From contig WEDG01004026.1 of the NCBI GenBank assembly GCA_017591395.1, positions 1-64,000 of the forward strand: a DNA stretch of 64,000 nt, written 5' to 3'. The notes below the pieces were generated by a model that saw only the letters and a list, made by a program, of their open reading frames with translations, searched no databases and was not told where the DNA came from. A program made the translations under genes and the position numbers. The stretch comes from Schistocephalus solidus. Taxonomy: Eukaryota; Platyhelminthes; Cestoda; Diphyllobothriidea; Diphyllobothriidae. Positions 26,971 through 39,879 of this stretch are shown here, piece after piece (positions within the stretch are counted from its first letter, which is position 1; every line of letters starts with the position of its first letter).

Positions 26971-29202
26971 TATGTGCACTAAATTGGTTGGGCCTGACAG
27001 ACATCCTCTTGTTTTTAAGCTACGCTGCCTAGAAAATCTGATGATCAAGGTAAGCAATCGGAACTCAATCTGTTGATTGGCAGATAATTGTGCCCCTGTA
27101 GGGTTTTGCTCTACTTTTAAGGTTTTTTTCCTCGATACTGTTTCCACTTCATGTAATATCTTTAGGAGTTTTATAGACACACTTTAATATTAAGCTTATT
27201 TTGCTGTCATGTATTCACACGGAAATTTACGAAGAATGGCCTAGACGATGAATCGTGAGCCAAATTCTGATCGAACCTGACAAGAATGAAAAAAAACTGC
27301 CGCTTGTATGTGCGCACATGTCACCTCAAACAAGTAGCATTTTGACACGAAACACATGTTTTTACGTTTTGCAGCCTGCCATAAAATGATGACAGTAGGA
27401 CTCATCCTATTGCGCTTTCTGAACAACCCCTCGATATGCTTCAATCCAAACGTCTTTCTGAGCGCGGAGCGAAAATAAAAGTGCGTAAGACGTCTGACAA
27501 TGTTACATGCGTAGCCGCAACATTGTCCATATCATTTCGTTTGAGCAAAATTACAAGGCAAGTGTAGGTGTTCTTAAATATAATGTTGCTAGGAAGCATC
27601 TTTGGAAAATTGGTAATCACATATAATCTGTCGTAGGTGTAACGCAATTAATATGCACAGTTTTTAAAGAACAGACGATCAAATAAATAAGACAAACAAT
27701 AAATTACACTCGTAATTTGCAAACCATAATTACGACAAATATGAATGCACTTGCATACTTGGCAAAATTTTCAGCGATATAATGTCTTTTTTTAGTATTT
27801 TCAGGTGATCATTATGCATAACATTAACCATATCATAGAAATATCAATTCGGTTTGAAGCGCGCCTGACATAACGTTCACACGAGGGATACATTTTTAAT
27901 TTACTTTTACAACACATATATTTACTGAATAATTCTTTTTAATTACTCCTCTTCTCGAAAATGCCACTTTGCTGTCATCTATGTGCCAGAATAATAAATG
28001 CTCCTTGTATCTTTGTGTTAATGGAAAGTACTACTAAAACAACAACCGTTTAACAGATCGGCATTTTCCTTGAATAACTGTATTCTAAGATAGGCTGAAA
28101 ATTTATTTACGTTCTGATTTAAGAGAAAGCTACCCCATAAAGTAATGCTGTGCCAAAGACCCCTACTTAAATTTCAAAAAGTAGCATTGATCGAATTTAT
28201 GTAGATAAATTATCTTGCAATTACGACAGAGTGGGTTTACATAAGCTTTCTGGCGTCCTTAAAACGTAACTTAAACAAAACATATAAACAAATACCTGCG
28301 AACAAAAAGGTTTTGTATGCATCTTTAAACTCTTAATGTTCAACAATTTAATGTATTATTTCCAACTTTTGTAAAACGAAAAGTCGAAAAACCCATAGAC
28401 GTCTGTTGAAGTTGACATCCCAAGACATATTTTTGCACATACACCAGTAATACAAATGTTTCTTTTAAGCAAGCTGCTGCCACAAGAATATAAATATAAA
28501 TTCTGGTCTGCGGGTGTCAGAACAAATTATCAGGTTTCGAGGTAGAGGCAAGACTTAATTTGATAAGTGACCGTTAATTTAACATTAAATTTTGTCTTGC
28601 AAATACATTATTTGTAATAGTAGAAATTACGCAACCATGATTGCCTTAAAAAAACGTCATTATCACAACGCCCATGCGCATTTCTTTGCGTAATACCAAA
28701 GTAATCTAGCTCAATTTCAAAAGCTTTAACAGACGCACACATAACGGCAGCCCGTGAAAAAGCATTTAAGGCGTAAGGCGCTCTATTGTAAAATAAGAAC
28801 TTTTGTGTATTGCGCCTGACACCAGCTACATGATGTTTTAAAGAATGACATTGCAGGTATTACATTTTTCAAAACTTAACGAATGCCCACAAACAAAGAG
28901 CAGTTCGAACTGCGCATAGTGCATATTGATTTTTATATTGGGACACAAAGCCAATACCACTTATACCGAGAATCATCGCTTCATTTGACATATCCGACGA
29001 AACATTTAAATTTGATAAGACCACAATTTTGGGAGCAAATGTACAATCGCGTTTGCCGTGTGTCATGGGAGTCATAGTTTAAGTAGCCCTATAATTTTAC
29101 CAAGTTCAATGACCTACCCGAGCCGTAATTGGTGTTAAAAAGGTCAGTTTGGTCAAATACATTTTTCATCGGGAGCGCACAGGCAAGCATATTTACCAAT
29201 GC
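26971..29202 (+). repeat. Short spacer, copy 2
   Basis: This is the counterpart of 15,349-17,593, with the same 2.02-kb deletion junction (AACTCAATCT joined to GTTGATTGGC) and no recognised gene. Homopolymer-length differences from copy 1 are visible, for example near 27,095-27,130. Confidence 0.82.
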
Positions 29203-31940
29203 TACAAGTAGTATGAATCGTATATGGCACATATAATATACCGTTCTTCCAACACAGGAACCAGCTTAAAGCCCAGACACGTGTTTCGCTGATGTTTTCA
29301 GCTCCTGCGTGACGCAGCAACGAGAAGTTCGACTCCTCAGTTGGTCCAACAGCGTTCTCTATGCAGTTTCTGGTATATGGACTCGAGAGAATAATCAGGA
29401 AATAATTTCTGAAATAACTTAAGTGCAGGACATGGAGTCAGATGATTCGGACATGCCTTTTTACGGTCCAGACCCGAAATTAGAATGAACATTTGGGATC
29501 GACAACAATTCAACCACTGTGGAATAACGACGTTATGCCCATCCTTCAATCAAGTAGTACTACAAGTAGTATGAATCGTTTATGGCAAATATAATATACC
29601 GTTCTTCCGACATAGGGTACCAGCTTAAAAGCCCAGACACGTGTTTCGCCGATGTTTTTAGCTCTTGCGTGACGCAGCAACGAGAAGTTCGACTCCTCAG
29701 TGGGCCCCCCAGCGTTCTCTATGCGGTTTCTGGTATATGGACTCGAAAGAATAATCAAGGAAATAATTTCTGATATAACTTAGTGCAGGACATGGAGTCA
29801 GATGATTCGGACATGCCTTTTTACGTCCAGACCCGAAATGAGAATGAACATTTGGATCGAAAATAATAAACACTGTGTAATAACCACGTTATGCCCATCC
29901 TTCAATCAAGTAGTACTACAAGTAGTATGATTCGTATATGGCACATATATTATACAGTTCTTCTGACATAGGAACTAGCTTAAAAGCCCAGACACGTGTT
30001 TCGCTGATGTTTTCAGCTCCTGCGTGACGCAGCGACGAGAAGTTCGACTGCTCAGTTGGTCCAACAGCGTTCTCTATGCAGTTTCTGGTATATGGACTCG
30101 AGAGAATAATCAAGGGAAATAATGTCTTAAATTATTAAGTGCAGGATATGGATTCAGATGATTCGGACATTATCTTTTTAGGGTCAGACTTGAAATGTCG
30201 ATGAACATTTTGATCGAAAACAATCAACCACTGTGGAATAACCACGTTATGCCCATCCTCCAATCAAGTAGTACTACAAGTAGTATGAATCGTATATAGC
30301 ACATATATTATAAAGTTCTTACGACGTAGGAACTAGCATAATGCCCAAACGCGTGTTTTGCCGATGTTTTCAGCTGCTGCGTGACGCAGCAACCAGGGGT
30401 TCGTCTATTCATTGTGTCCCCCAGCGTTCCCCATGCGATTTCTGGTATATGGACACCACTGAATAATCAAATAAATAATTTCTGAAATTAATAAATGCAG
30501 AACATGGAGTCAGATGATTCGCACATGACTTTTTAGGGTCACACCTGAAATTCCAATGTACATTTAGATCGAAGAAAATCAACCACTGTGAAATAACCAC
30601 GTTATGCCAATTCTACAAAGAAGTAGTTCTACAAGTAGCTTGAATCGTATATGGCACATATATTATACCATTCTTCCGACATAGGTACTAGCCAAAGAGC
30701 CCAGACAAGTGTTTTGTCGATGTATATGTTGCTGCTTGACGCAGCAACGATGGGTTCTAGCACCTCAGTGTGTCCTCCCGCGTTCTCTATGCGGTTTCTG
30801 ATGTATGGACTCCAGAATTTAATCAAGGACATATATCATTAAATTATTAAGTGCAGGACATGAAGTCTGATGATTCGAACATGCCTTTTTAGGGTCAGAT
30901 CCGACATTTCAATGAACATTTGGATCGAAGGCAATCAACCACTGTGAAATAACCACGTACTGCCAATTCTATGAAAAAGTAGTACTACAAGTAGTATGAA
31001 TCGCATATGGCACATATATTATACAGTACTTCCGGTAAAGGTTTCGCCAATGATTCTGCTGCTGCGTAACGCCGCAACGAGGGGTTTGGCTTTTCAGTGG
31101 GTTCCCTAGGGTTCTCTATGCGGTTTCTGGTATATTGACTTCAGATAATAACCACTTAAATACTTTGAAAAATTGATTAAGTGAAGGACATGGGCTCAGA
31201 ATATTCGGCCTTGCCTTTTAAGGGTCAGACCCGAAATTTTTAATGAACATTTGGATCGAAGACTATCAACCACTGTGAAATAACCACGTACTGCCAATTC
31301 TATGAAAAAAGTAGTACTACAAGTAGTATGAATCGCATATGGCACATATATTATACAGTACTTCCGATAAAGGTACTAGGTAAAGCCACAGACACGTGTT
31401 TTGCCAAAGTTTCTGCTGCTGCGTGACGCAGCAACGAGAGGCTTGGCTTTTCAGTGGGTCCCTCAGCGTTCTCTATGCGGTTTCTGGTATATTGACTCAA
31501 AATAATATTCAATTGCATACTTTCTGAAATTTTGAAGTTCAGGACATATTGTCAGCTTATTCGAACATGACTTTTTAGTGTCAGACCAGCAATTTCAATA
31601 AACATTTTGATCGAAGAAAATCAACCACTGTGAAATAACCACGTCATGCCAATTCTACAAAGAATTAATACTTCAAGTTGTATGAATCGTATATGGCACA
31701 TATATTATACCGGTCGTCCGACATAGGTACTAGCCCAGAGCCCAGACACGTTTTTTGTCGATGTTACTGCTGCTGCGTGACGCAGCAACGAGGTGTTCGG
31801 CTCCTCAATGGGTCACCCAGCGTTCTCTATGCAGTTTTTGGTGTATGGACTCCAGAGAATAATCAAGGACATAATTTCTGAAATTATAAGTGCAGGACAT
31901 GGAGTCAGATTATTTGGACATGCCTTTTTCATTGTCAGAC
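29203..31940 (+). repeat. 354-bp satellite array 5 (8 copies)
   Basis: The counterpart of array 3, with eight units including the shortened one. It ends with the same ATTGTCAGAC edge, after which a short spacer follows instead of a long one. Confidence 0.92.
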
Positions 31941-34169
31941 TATGTGCACTAAATTGGTTGGGCCTGACAGACATCCTCTTGTTTTTAAGCTACGCTGCCT
32001 AGAAAATCTGATGATCAAGGTAAGCAATCGGAACTCAATCTGTTGATTGGCAGATAATTGTGCCCTGTAGGGTTTTGCTCTACTTATAAGGTTTTTCCTC
32101 GATACTGTTTCTGCTTCCTGTAATGTCTTTAGGAGTTTTACAGGCACACTTTAATCCTAAGCTTATTTTGCGCTCATTAATTCACACGGAAATTTACGGC
32201 TAATGGCCTAGACGATTAATCGTGAGCCAAACCCTGATCGAACCTGACAAGAATGAAAAAATTTGCCACTTGTATGTGCGCACATGTAACCTCAAACAAG
32301 TAGCCTTTTGACACAAAACACATGTTTAAACGTTTTGCAGCCTGCCATAAAATGATGACATTAGGACTCATCTTATTGCGCTTTCTGAACAACCCCTCGA
32401 TATGCTTCAATCCAAACGTCTTTCTGAGCGCGCAGAGAAAATATAAGTGCGTAAGACGTCTGACATTGTAACATGGGTAGCCGCAAAATTGTCCGTATCA
32501 TTTCTTTTGGGCAAAATTACAAGGCGGGTGTAGGTGTTCTTAAATATAATGTTGCTAGGAAGTATCTTTGGAAAATTGGTAATCACATATAATCTGTCGT
32601 AGGTGTAAACGCAATTAATATGCACAGTTTTTAAAGAACAGACGATCAAATAAATAAGACGAACATTAAATTACACTCGTAATTTGCAAACCATAATTAC
32701 GACGAATATGAATGCACTTGCATCCTTGGCAAAATTTTTAGCGATATAATGTTTTTTTTAAGTATTTTAAGGTGATCGTTATGCATAACATTAACCATAT
32801 CATAGAAATATCCCTTCGGTTTGAAGCGCGCCTGACGTAAAGTTCAAACGAGGGATACATTTTTAATTTACTTTTACAACAGACATGTTTACTGGATAAT
32901 TCTTTTTAATTACTCCTCTTATCGAACATGCCACTTTGCTGTCATCTATGTGCCAGAATAATAAATGCTCCTCGTATCTTTGTGTTAATGGAAAGTACTA
33001 CTAAATAAACAACCGTTTATAAAACGGCATTTTCCTTGACTAACTGTATTCTACGTTAGGCTGAAAATTTATTTTAGTTCTTATTTAAGAGAAAGCTACC
33101 CCATAAAGTGATGCTGTGCCAAAGACCCCTACTTAAATTTCAAAATAGTAGCATTGATCGACTTTATCTAAATAAATAATCTTTCAATTACGACATAGTG
33201 GGTTCACTAAAGCTTTCTGGCGTCCTTAAAATGAAACTTAAACAAAAAATGTAAATAAATACCTGCGAACAAAAAGGTTTTGTATGCATCTTTAAACTCT
33301 TAATGTTTAACAATTTTATGTATTATTTCAGACTTTTGTAAAAGGAAAAGTCGAAAAAGCCATAGACGTCTGTTGAAGTTGACATCCCAAGACATATATT
33401 TGCACATACACCAGTAATACAAAGGTTTTTTAAGCAAGCTGCTGTCACAAGGATATTAATATAAATTCTTGTCTGCGGGCGTCAGAAAAAATTATCAGGT
33501 AATGAGGTAGAGACAAGACTTAATTTGATAAGTGACCGATAATTTAACATTAAATTTTGTCTTGCAAATACATTATGTGTTATAGTAGAAATTACGCAAC
33601 CATAACTGCCTTAAAAAACGTCATTATCACAACGCCCATGCGCATTTCTGTGCGTAATACCAAAGTAATCTAGCTCAATTTCAAAAGCTTTAACAGACGC
33701 ACACATAACGGCAGCCCGTGACAAAGCATTTAAGGCCTAAAGCGCTCTATTGTAAAAGAAGAACTTTTGTGTATTGCGCCTGACACCAGCCACATGATGT
33801 TTTAAAGGATGACATTGCAGGTATGACATTTTAAAACTTAACGAATGCCCACAAACAAAAGAGCAGTTCGAACTGCGCATAGTGCATATTGATTTTATAT
33901 TGGGACACAAAGCCAATACAACTTTTATACCGAGAATCATCGCTCCATTTGACTTTTCCGACGAAACATTTAAATTTGATAAGGCCGCAATTTTGGGAGC
34001 AAAGTGACAATCCCGTTTGCCTTGAGTCGTGGGAGTCATGGTTTAAAGAGCCCCAGAATTTAACCATGTTCAATGACCTACCCGAGCCATATTTGGTGTT
34101 AAAAGGTCAGTTTGGTCAAATACATTTTTCCATTGGGGGAGCGCACAGGCAAGCATATTGACCAATGCT
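31941..34169 (+). repeat. Short spacer, copy 3 (diverged, terminal)
   Basis: This has the same deletion-type structure as the other short spacers but many more substitutions, for example TGCTTCCTGTAATGTC where the others read CCACTTCATGTAATATC. It stops at ACCAATGCT at 34,169, exactly the base where satellite sequence begins in the other copies. Here unrelated sequence follows. This marks the end of the repeat domain. Confidence 0.8.
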
Positions 34170-37100
34170 TGAGAAAAGAGTAAAAAAGGATTCATTTCGC
34201 CAAAATCCATTACGGGTGATGGCATAACAGCAGATTACTAGCCAAAAGCCGATCATTGGCCAACGAGCGTATCAGAGGGTAACTACCATTGTAAAAGATT
34301 GAAATGCGTAAAGGTTCTGCGTATACCGTTGCATAATTACTGCGTCTTATAAATACTGCTGTCTCTTTTGATGGTACGTGGTGAAGCCGAGTGTCAAGTG
34401 AATAAACTTCTGGGTCGCGTGATCGCACCTACTCCTTCTTTCTTTCATTTTGAGAAACGCATCTTCGTTTTCGTCGTAATTTATGTCGTTGATATCAATT
34501 AAATGTAAGACCAGGTTGTCCTTTAGAAAAACGAAAATATTATGAGGCCAAACGTTAGGTGATAATAAAACCCTTGTTGTCCAACGTTGTTTAAAATATG
34601 ATCTTAAAGCGGACACTCGTACTACGACAGCGAAACGTCCTAAGTGTATACCTTAACTTCACTTCTTCCTTAAAGGTTTAATATCAAAATCTTATCTTCA
34701 AAATTTCAAGAAGTTTGGTTCTACAAATTCTTACAATTGAAGAAACTGCAGAGCAGTTCATAACGGCTTCATCGAAATGGAATTTTGCACCGTTAACTAT
34801 GATTTGTTGGTTCCTTTTATAAATGGCGGGACAGTTTCATGTCTGCAGGATGTTGAAGATGATATAATCCGCCGGAGTATAGAAAATAAAATGTCGTCAT
34901 TCGGTAAAATCTTTAAAAAAAGATAAGCACACAGGCAAAATACAAAACAATTAACTACTTCCTAAAAAGATGAGGAAGCAATATGATATAGGAAAATAAG
35001 CTTTCCATAATGAAACATATGCAAATAATTGTCGTTTGCAATTACTCTCAATGATGTTTATATAAAATGCTTGGCAGAAATACTTTCCGTTATGTCATCA
35101 TATGCAATGAGGTTACTAAATTTAATCAACTTTCAACTGTGCATGTCTTCAGGGACGGTAAATGACGATAAATTATGCTGAGAGAAGACTTTTTATGGCA
35201 TCTACCTTAACCTATATTCCACTTCCCATCTGCGGCCGGTTTTCTGGGAACGTTTACTGATAAATTTATTCTGGAATTTTAGAAATGCAGACTTAACTGC
35301 TTTTAGGTTACCTGAATCCAAAAAACACATCGTTATTTCGTCATTTATCAATAAGTCAACTTGAAGTACGTGAATCCGTATTAGGCGTGACATGTTTGAT
35401 CATTGACGAAAGGTCTTCAGTCCCGGTAACCAATTTTGGTATCCTGTTCGTCTTATGCCAGTCGACCGCTCACTTCAAACATAAATCACTTGGTGTAATC
35501 TAAACCTGAATTTATATCTTCAAATCGAAAGCACTTAGGGAAATATTTACTTGATTAAAGCTCTTGTAATGAAGTAGGCCTACCAGAGTATGTCAATGAT
35601 ATGAACGAAATCTTACATTTAGTTATTTTACGCTATTAAATTTTTTAATGTACTTGATTAAGCGTCTGAGTATTTGAAGGATGTTAAAGATATTGTATTT
35701 ACGTTTGCATGCGTGCTAGCTATTGCTAGGCAATATTCGTATTATTATCAATTTAAATCTGTAAACTTTACTTGTGCTTTATTTGAACGGCAAATGAAAT
35801 CAAGAAATTCAGAGCGCTTACTGGGTTTTTACCAACAGAATTATTTCTGAATCATGTTGCTCGGAGCGATGCTTAAATTTCCTAATCTGAAATTTTATAA
35901 ATTAGATGGTAGATTTTAATGTTAATTTTTCTTATCAACCTCAATTTTATTATGTTCTCTACCCATGCAAATGGTTTTAAAACGTGATCGAATTTAATCT
36001 TAAAATGATGATATGGTTTAGGTTTTATGAACCCTGATATTGTTCTCGATAGATGAAAAGAACGTGACGTGTTTACGTCATGCTTGTCCACTCTTAACAT
36101 TAGCACAGGATAATTGCTTGCGATTTCTTTCCCCGAAATAAAAGTCTTTTCCATTTTCCATTCACTTATTTTTAAATAGCCTGGTATGTGTTTACTAAGA
36201 TGCAAAACGGAATGATACTGAATTACCTTTGATCAATGTCTTTCATCCTTAATAGATGCGGCCGACTGGTGAACATTGGCTTAAGGTACAACACAGTAGA
36301 GCAACAAACGTCAAGTTTGACTATAATGCACTCAACCTAAGCTTGTACACTTTAAAAAGCATAAAAAGACATTTGTGTAAATGCCAGGACAGTAAGCAAT
36401 CCATCAGATGTTGCCAATTTTCAAGTGCAAAAATGGTTTGAGCACCGTTGTGAACAGAGAAGCAAGGTCTATTTCAACATTATACGTTTAGTTATGTAAA
36501 TACTTTTCTTAGGGCAAGTAGCCATTAAAAAGGACTGGCTACTCGCACTCCCATTTTCCCTAGAAAAACTTCATTATTGAATTAGGAATACGCCAAAAGA
36601 AACGATAATATCATATGAAAAAATACTGACAAAGGAAAAGGAGACCATAATGGCCTTTCCTGGATTATTTTCTGCCATCAGCCAGTCATACACAAACCCA
36701 TGTGTGGACATTATGGGATTTGAACCTGTGACATTCAGTCAGTGGGTTGAACGATCTACCAAGGAGCAGGATATGCTGGTCGAAGAACTAGGCGCCTATC
36801 CCACAGGATGCGAAAGCACTATTCTACGTGGTTAAATCAAGGCATGGTAAGGTCCATCTCAAGTGCTTTTGTGGCTTATTTGTTTGACAGCGGACACCGG
36901 GCAAAAGTCAACCTTGCATTCCAAGTAAAGTGCCAAAGAAACATCTGAAGTTCCTGCGTCAGCGGATACTTGCGATGGCAGAGGCAGTGGCCATACGGTG
37001 GAACAAACATTATTTATGCTCGCAAACAGCCTTTATAGTGGTCCTGAGGCAGTAACCTAGATAACGGCCGTACACGTTATTCCTCTCCTGCACATATCCC

Positions 37101-37565
37101 GACCCCTAAATGACTAGACTATTACCCCTGACCTCTGAATGCCTTCGACCCTTTTCCCCATACTTACACCTTATTGGATGATAAAAAAATTGTGTGTCTC
37201 TTCCCTCCCCTATATTATTGAAATCGCCTGATGATGAATGATCAAAAGCGTACGTTCGCCAAACGCAATATCTTAAATGCTTATATGGGTATCATCGCTG
37301 AAAATAACAATATTATAAGCACGCTATGCGAGATGGGCTTTCATAAGATAAACCCAATAAATACTGTAATATCATTGAAATGTCATCTTTTTTGACTGAT
37401 ATCCTATAGGAGTGCAGGAATGTTAATGGAGGCGGTAGCAGAGCAGGCTTAAATATCTGCATGGAACAATTATTTGTTAAGAATTCCTTCAATGAGTGAA
37501 GCGAAATTTCGCAGAGGATTTTGGCAGATTTCAATAATCCCTTCAACCCAATTGTGAAAAACGCA
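34170..37565. other. Low-copy-looking sequence, no gene recognised
   Basis: I see no recognisable protein domain or RNA gene. Longer open frames are 34347-34616 (minus, 89 codons), 35882-36205 (minus, 107 codons, basic) and 36650-36835 (plus, 61 codons, rich in acidic and polar residues). None matches a family I know, and none shows flanking splice or start context strong enough to call. Around 37,228-37,266 there is a CTGATGA followed by CAAACG, which is only a weak echo of a hammerhead core. The section about 36,840-37,200 is less AT-rich than its surroundings and could be an unrecognised element remnant (inference). Confidence 0.4.
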
Positions 37566-37608
37566 GTGGCCTCGGCAGGATTCGAACCTGCGCCTGCAAG
37601 GGGAAGGC
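37566..37608 (-). tRNA. 3' half of a class II tRNA-like sequence (Leu/Ser type), probably a pseudogene
   Basis: Read on the minus strand there is a variable-arm-like hairpin (GCCT...AGGC) followed directly by a perfect T arm (GCAGG-TTCGAAT-CCTGC) and a seven-base acceptor-like end, CGAGGCC. The B-box GGTTCGAATCC is perfect. I cannot find a matching D arm, anticodon stem or 5' acceptor strand upstream, so an intact tRNA is not supported. It may be a truncated tRNA copy or a tRNA-derived SINE head. Confidence 0.4.
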
Positions 37609-37775
37609 TTTAATTGATTAAGACTGGTAGTCATCTGATTGATTCTAGATTGATTGCTTAGGAAATCCTGCTTGGACAGTCAGCTTAATGTATCAGAATT
37701 TATGCATTCTATACGTTGCAGTAGGCTGGGATGATAATTTCACCCAAGTGTGATTAAACTCGTGGCTCCCGGTGG

Positions 37776-37862
37776 GGCTTTGTAGCTTAGTTGGCTAAAT
37801 CGTTGGCTGTACTAAAACTTTAGTCTTCGTCGAATCGGTTCAAATCCCGCCAAGGTTGCCAA
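37776..37862 (+). tRNA. tRNA-like sequence with A and B boxes (degenerate)
   Basis: The sequence has an A-box-like TAGCTTAGTTGG at 37783-37794 and a B-box-like GGTTCAAATCC 55 bases downstream. GGCTTTG can pair with CAAGGTT as an acceptor stem if G-U pairs are allowed. A loop CTAAAAC can be drawn with T33 in place, giving a nominal AAA anticodon. The D stem has a mismatch, the T stem is weak and there are extra bases before the anticodon stem. A decayed tRNA or a tRNA-derived SINE is more likely than a working tRNA. Confidence 0.4.
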
Positions 37863-38628
37863 GTTTTGTCACAAGTGGGTCAAAGGAAACTAAATGTAGT
37901 TCCTCATTTTTATGCTCTTTCAATCCCTTAAACACAGTCATTAAGCAATTAATCCATCGATCAATAGTTAATTTACCGCCCCTGCTCGAATATGTTGCAG
38001 TAAAAAACGAATACATTACATAACAAATCAAGCAAAAAGTAAAAACAATGTTAATTATGCGCTATGATTACAGGGGTTTCCTTTGAAATAAACGGTTTTT
38101 CTTACACCTGAAGTCGCACGCTCACACAGATTTGTGATTTCACCACTGTGTCAAACTCATGCTTTCTCATTTTTACAGATTTTGCAGACTGTATGTGCAA
38201 AGGTGCACATTCAAACTCGATGTCTAAAAAATGTTTTTTTAATCCCACGCTTTGATTGATTAGTTCCCCCCAGAAACGTTACTCAATTACTTGTAAATGG
38301 GGGTTGGACTGTGTCCAAATCAGATGAAAAAGAGCTTTATTTTTTATAAAATATATTTATATTTCAAAAATAATACGGAGGCTGCATTCAATCGGCCATC
38401 TTCTTTGCAAAAAAAAGAAATGAGGTGGCTGTATCTTTAATTTATACATTCGATGCAACTCAGTGGTTTATGTGTTCTCATGCGTATCACATAAGTAGTT
38501 AATTTTGACCGGCTGGATAACTTTACTTGTAAATAATAAAACAAGACAACTATATGAATATGGTTAGCACGACTTAATCTGATTTTGGCCCTAAATCCTC
38601 TTAATTATTTGTTTTATCTTTGTTAATT
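37863..38628. other. No gene seen
   Basis: AT-rich sequence with no recognised domain. The only open frame over 60 codons (37840-38031, minus) overlaps the tRNA-like segment and has no recognisable motif. Confidence 0.5.
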
Positions 38629-39432
38629 TTATGTTAAAGTGACGAATAGGGTTGTTCTTTCACCAGTATTATGGCTTTGTTCGTCTGCGCTTTCGAAAAC
38701 CTGCTGGAGTCCATCATCAGATGTAAAACAGCAACATAAACGAGTAAATTTATAGGCAGGGGGGTGCAGTGGCCAATCAGATACCAGTGCGCCATTCCGG
38801 AGGTGACAACGCAGAGCCCTGTATGCCGGCGCCAGATCTATAAATCCATTGACCGAGTTCTCATCGAGGGCCCAGGCTTCAATCAATTATCAGCTTTTAT
38901 TGTATCTGGCATAGGCGATGATCTTCGTGGCTGCGAAGTTAAACTTGTGACTATTTTCGTTGGTGTGAGCAGCCACTTGCGATAAACCGTCACCCCGTCT
39001 CACAGCAAGCTTATGCTCGTGTATGTGCGATCCAAGCATACGTCCAGTCTGTCTTGTGTAGATACAGGTACAGTTTAGCCACGGGATGCGAAAAACTAAA
39101 CCCGCCTTCTGATTCGGATTTAATCTGTCTTTGATTATCATGACCTTACTGCGCATGGTAGCTTTGGGTCAGTTTGCGATTCCGACATCAAGTCCAGCAT
39201 TAATGCACTTACTCGATTCTGACACTTTCTTGATGTATGGCATCGCATGCTATACAGTCGGAGTTGGTTTTCTTTTGGTCTTCCACGGGTGAACACGTAG
39301 GCATTGGCTTATGAACGACTTCAAAAAGATGTTCAGATGAATTGTCGGTGAAAATGTCGTACAGGAGTAGGAGCCAGTATACTCGACGTACACAAAACTG
39401 CCTACAGGGATAGGGATACATTGGCTGTACAA
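38629..39432 (-). pseudogene. Penelope-like element, C-terminal part (linker plus GIY-YIG endonuclease), decayed
   Basis: A single minus-strand frame runs from 39,432 to 38,629, interrupted by stops near 39,250, near 39,170, at 38,890-38,892 and at 38,887-38,889. In order it reads a short RT-distal segment, then PYIKKVSESS (the PLE linker motif usually seen as PYIKGVSE), a basic segment, and a GIY-YIG-like domain. That domain contains GLVFRIPWLNC, IHEHKLAVRRGD, QVAAHT, FNFAATKII and LIEAWALDENSVN. In working PLEs this domain nicks target DNA for retrotransposition. Here GIY has become GLVF, YIG has become YTR, and the helix arginine before HEH appears lost, so it is inactive. The upstream reverse transcriptase was not recognised. 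The 3' end overlaps a hammerhead-like core at 38,687-38,720. Confidence 0.85.
38687..38720 (-). ncRNA. Hammerhead ribozyme-like core at PLE 3' end (degenerate)
   Basis: On the minus strand a perfect CTGATGA (38,720-38,714) is followed by 19 nt that can form a weak stem II, then GAAA (38,694-38,691) and GCGC. A minimal type I hammerhead would need GCTC here, so the U of the cleavage triplet looks mutated to G. Stem I pairing is poor. PLEs are known to carry hammerhead motifs in their terminal repeats. This one is probably a dead relic. Confidence 0.5.
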
Positions 39433-39879
39433 GGAGGGGCTTGGAAAAGATCATATATTTACACATAACTGCTTGGCTAGGCATATGTGCAAAGTAGGTT
39501 GATCTCCAGTTCTATTCTCGCCAGTGGTTTCGGTTTAGGTGTTGTATGTTCGGAATGACGATAAGTAATTCAGGAAGATAATGTGTTTGTGGGTTGCATG
39601 GGATCATAGAATAGACAGAATAAGGCAGACCGCATGGGGCTCGAGTGCGATGATTAACAAAGAAAATATTTCGTTGCACTTGCCATGCACAACATGATCA
39701 CCACAGATTGCACTGGAGGAACTCGACGTCAGTTTTTTATGTATCCCACAAAAGGTTATATTGAAATAGATTCCAATTACCGGAACCTCATTCATTGAGC
39801 CATTTTTCCCGCATACACACAGTACCGACAACAAGGACTGAATATTATTCAGTTTCCAGCTTTTAGAATGGGAACAGAT
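39433..39879. other. Unassigned stretch between PLE and LINE remnants
   Basis: No domain was recognised. Minus-strand open frames at 39209-39484 and 39604-39834 do not match the expected PLE reverse transcriptase or the LINE C-terminus. It may be decayed PLE or LINE sequence, which I cannot show. Confidence 0.35.

Larger units (their letters stand above)
20321..31940 (+). repeat. Composite 11.6-kb repeat, copy 2
   Basis: The second direct copy of the long spacer, array, short spacer, array unit. Order, boundaries and unit counts are the same as in copy 1. It is followed by a third spacer of the short type instead of a long one, so the tandem order breaks down at 31,941. Confidence 0.85.

Noticed and set aside
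1794..32002. Many 60-80 codon open frames with near-identical peptides such as MAHILYRSSD...FRRCFCC
   Set aside because: They follow the 354-bp satellite unit, appear on both strands, and break in units that differ by one base. They are repeat translations.
35882..36205. 107-codon minus-strand open frame as a possible gene
   Set aside because: It has no recognisable domain or transmembrane/signal pattern and sits in AT-rich DNA where this length is not exceptional. Kept only as a mention.
37228..37266. Hammerhead-like CTGATGA...CCAAACGC on the plus strand
   Set aside because: GAAA is replaced by CAAA, no clear stem II or stem I can be drawn, and no PLE frame lies upstream. Chance or a very old relic.
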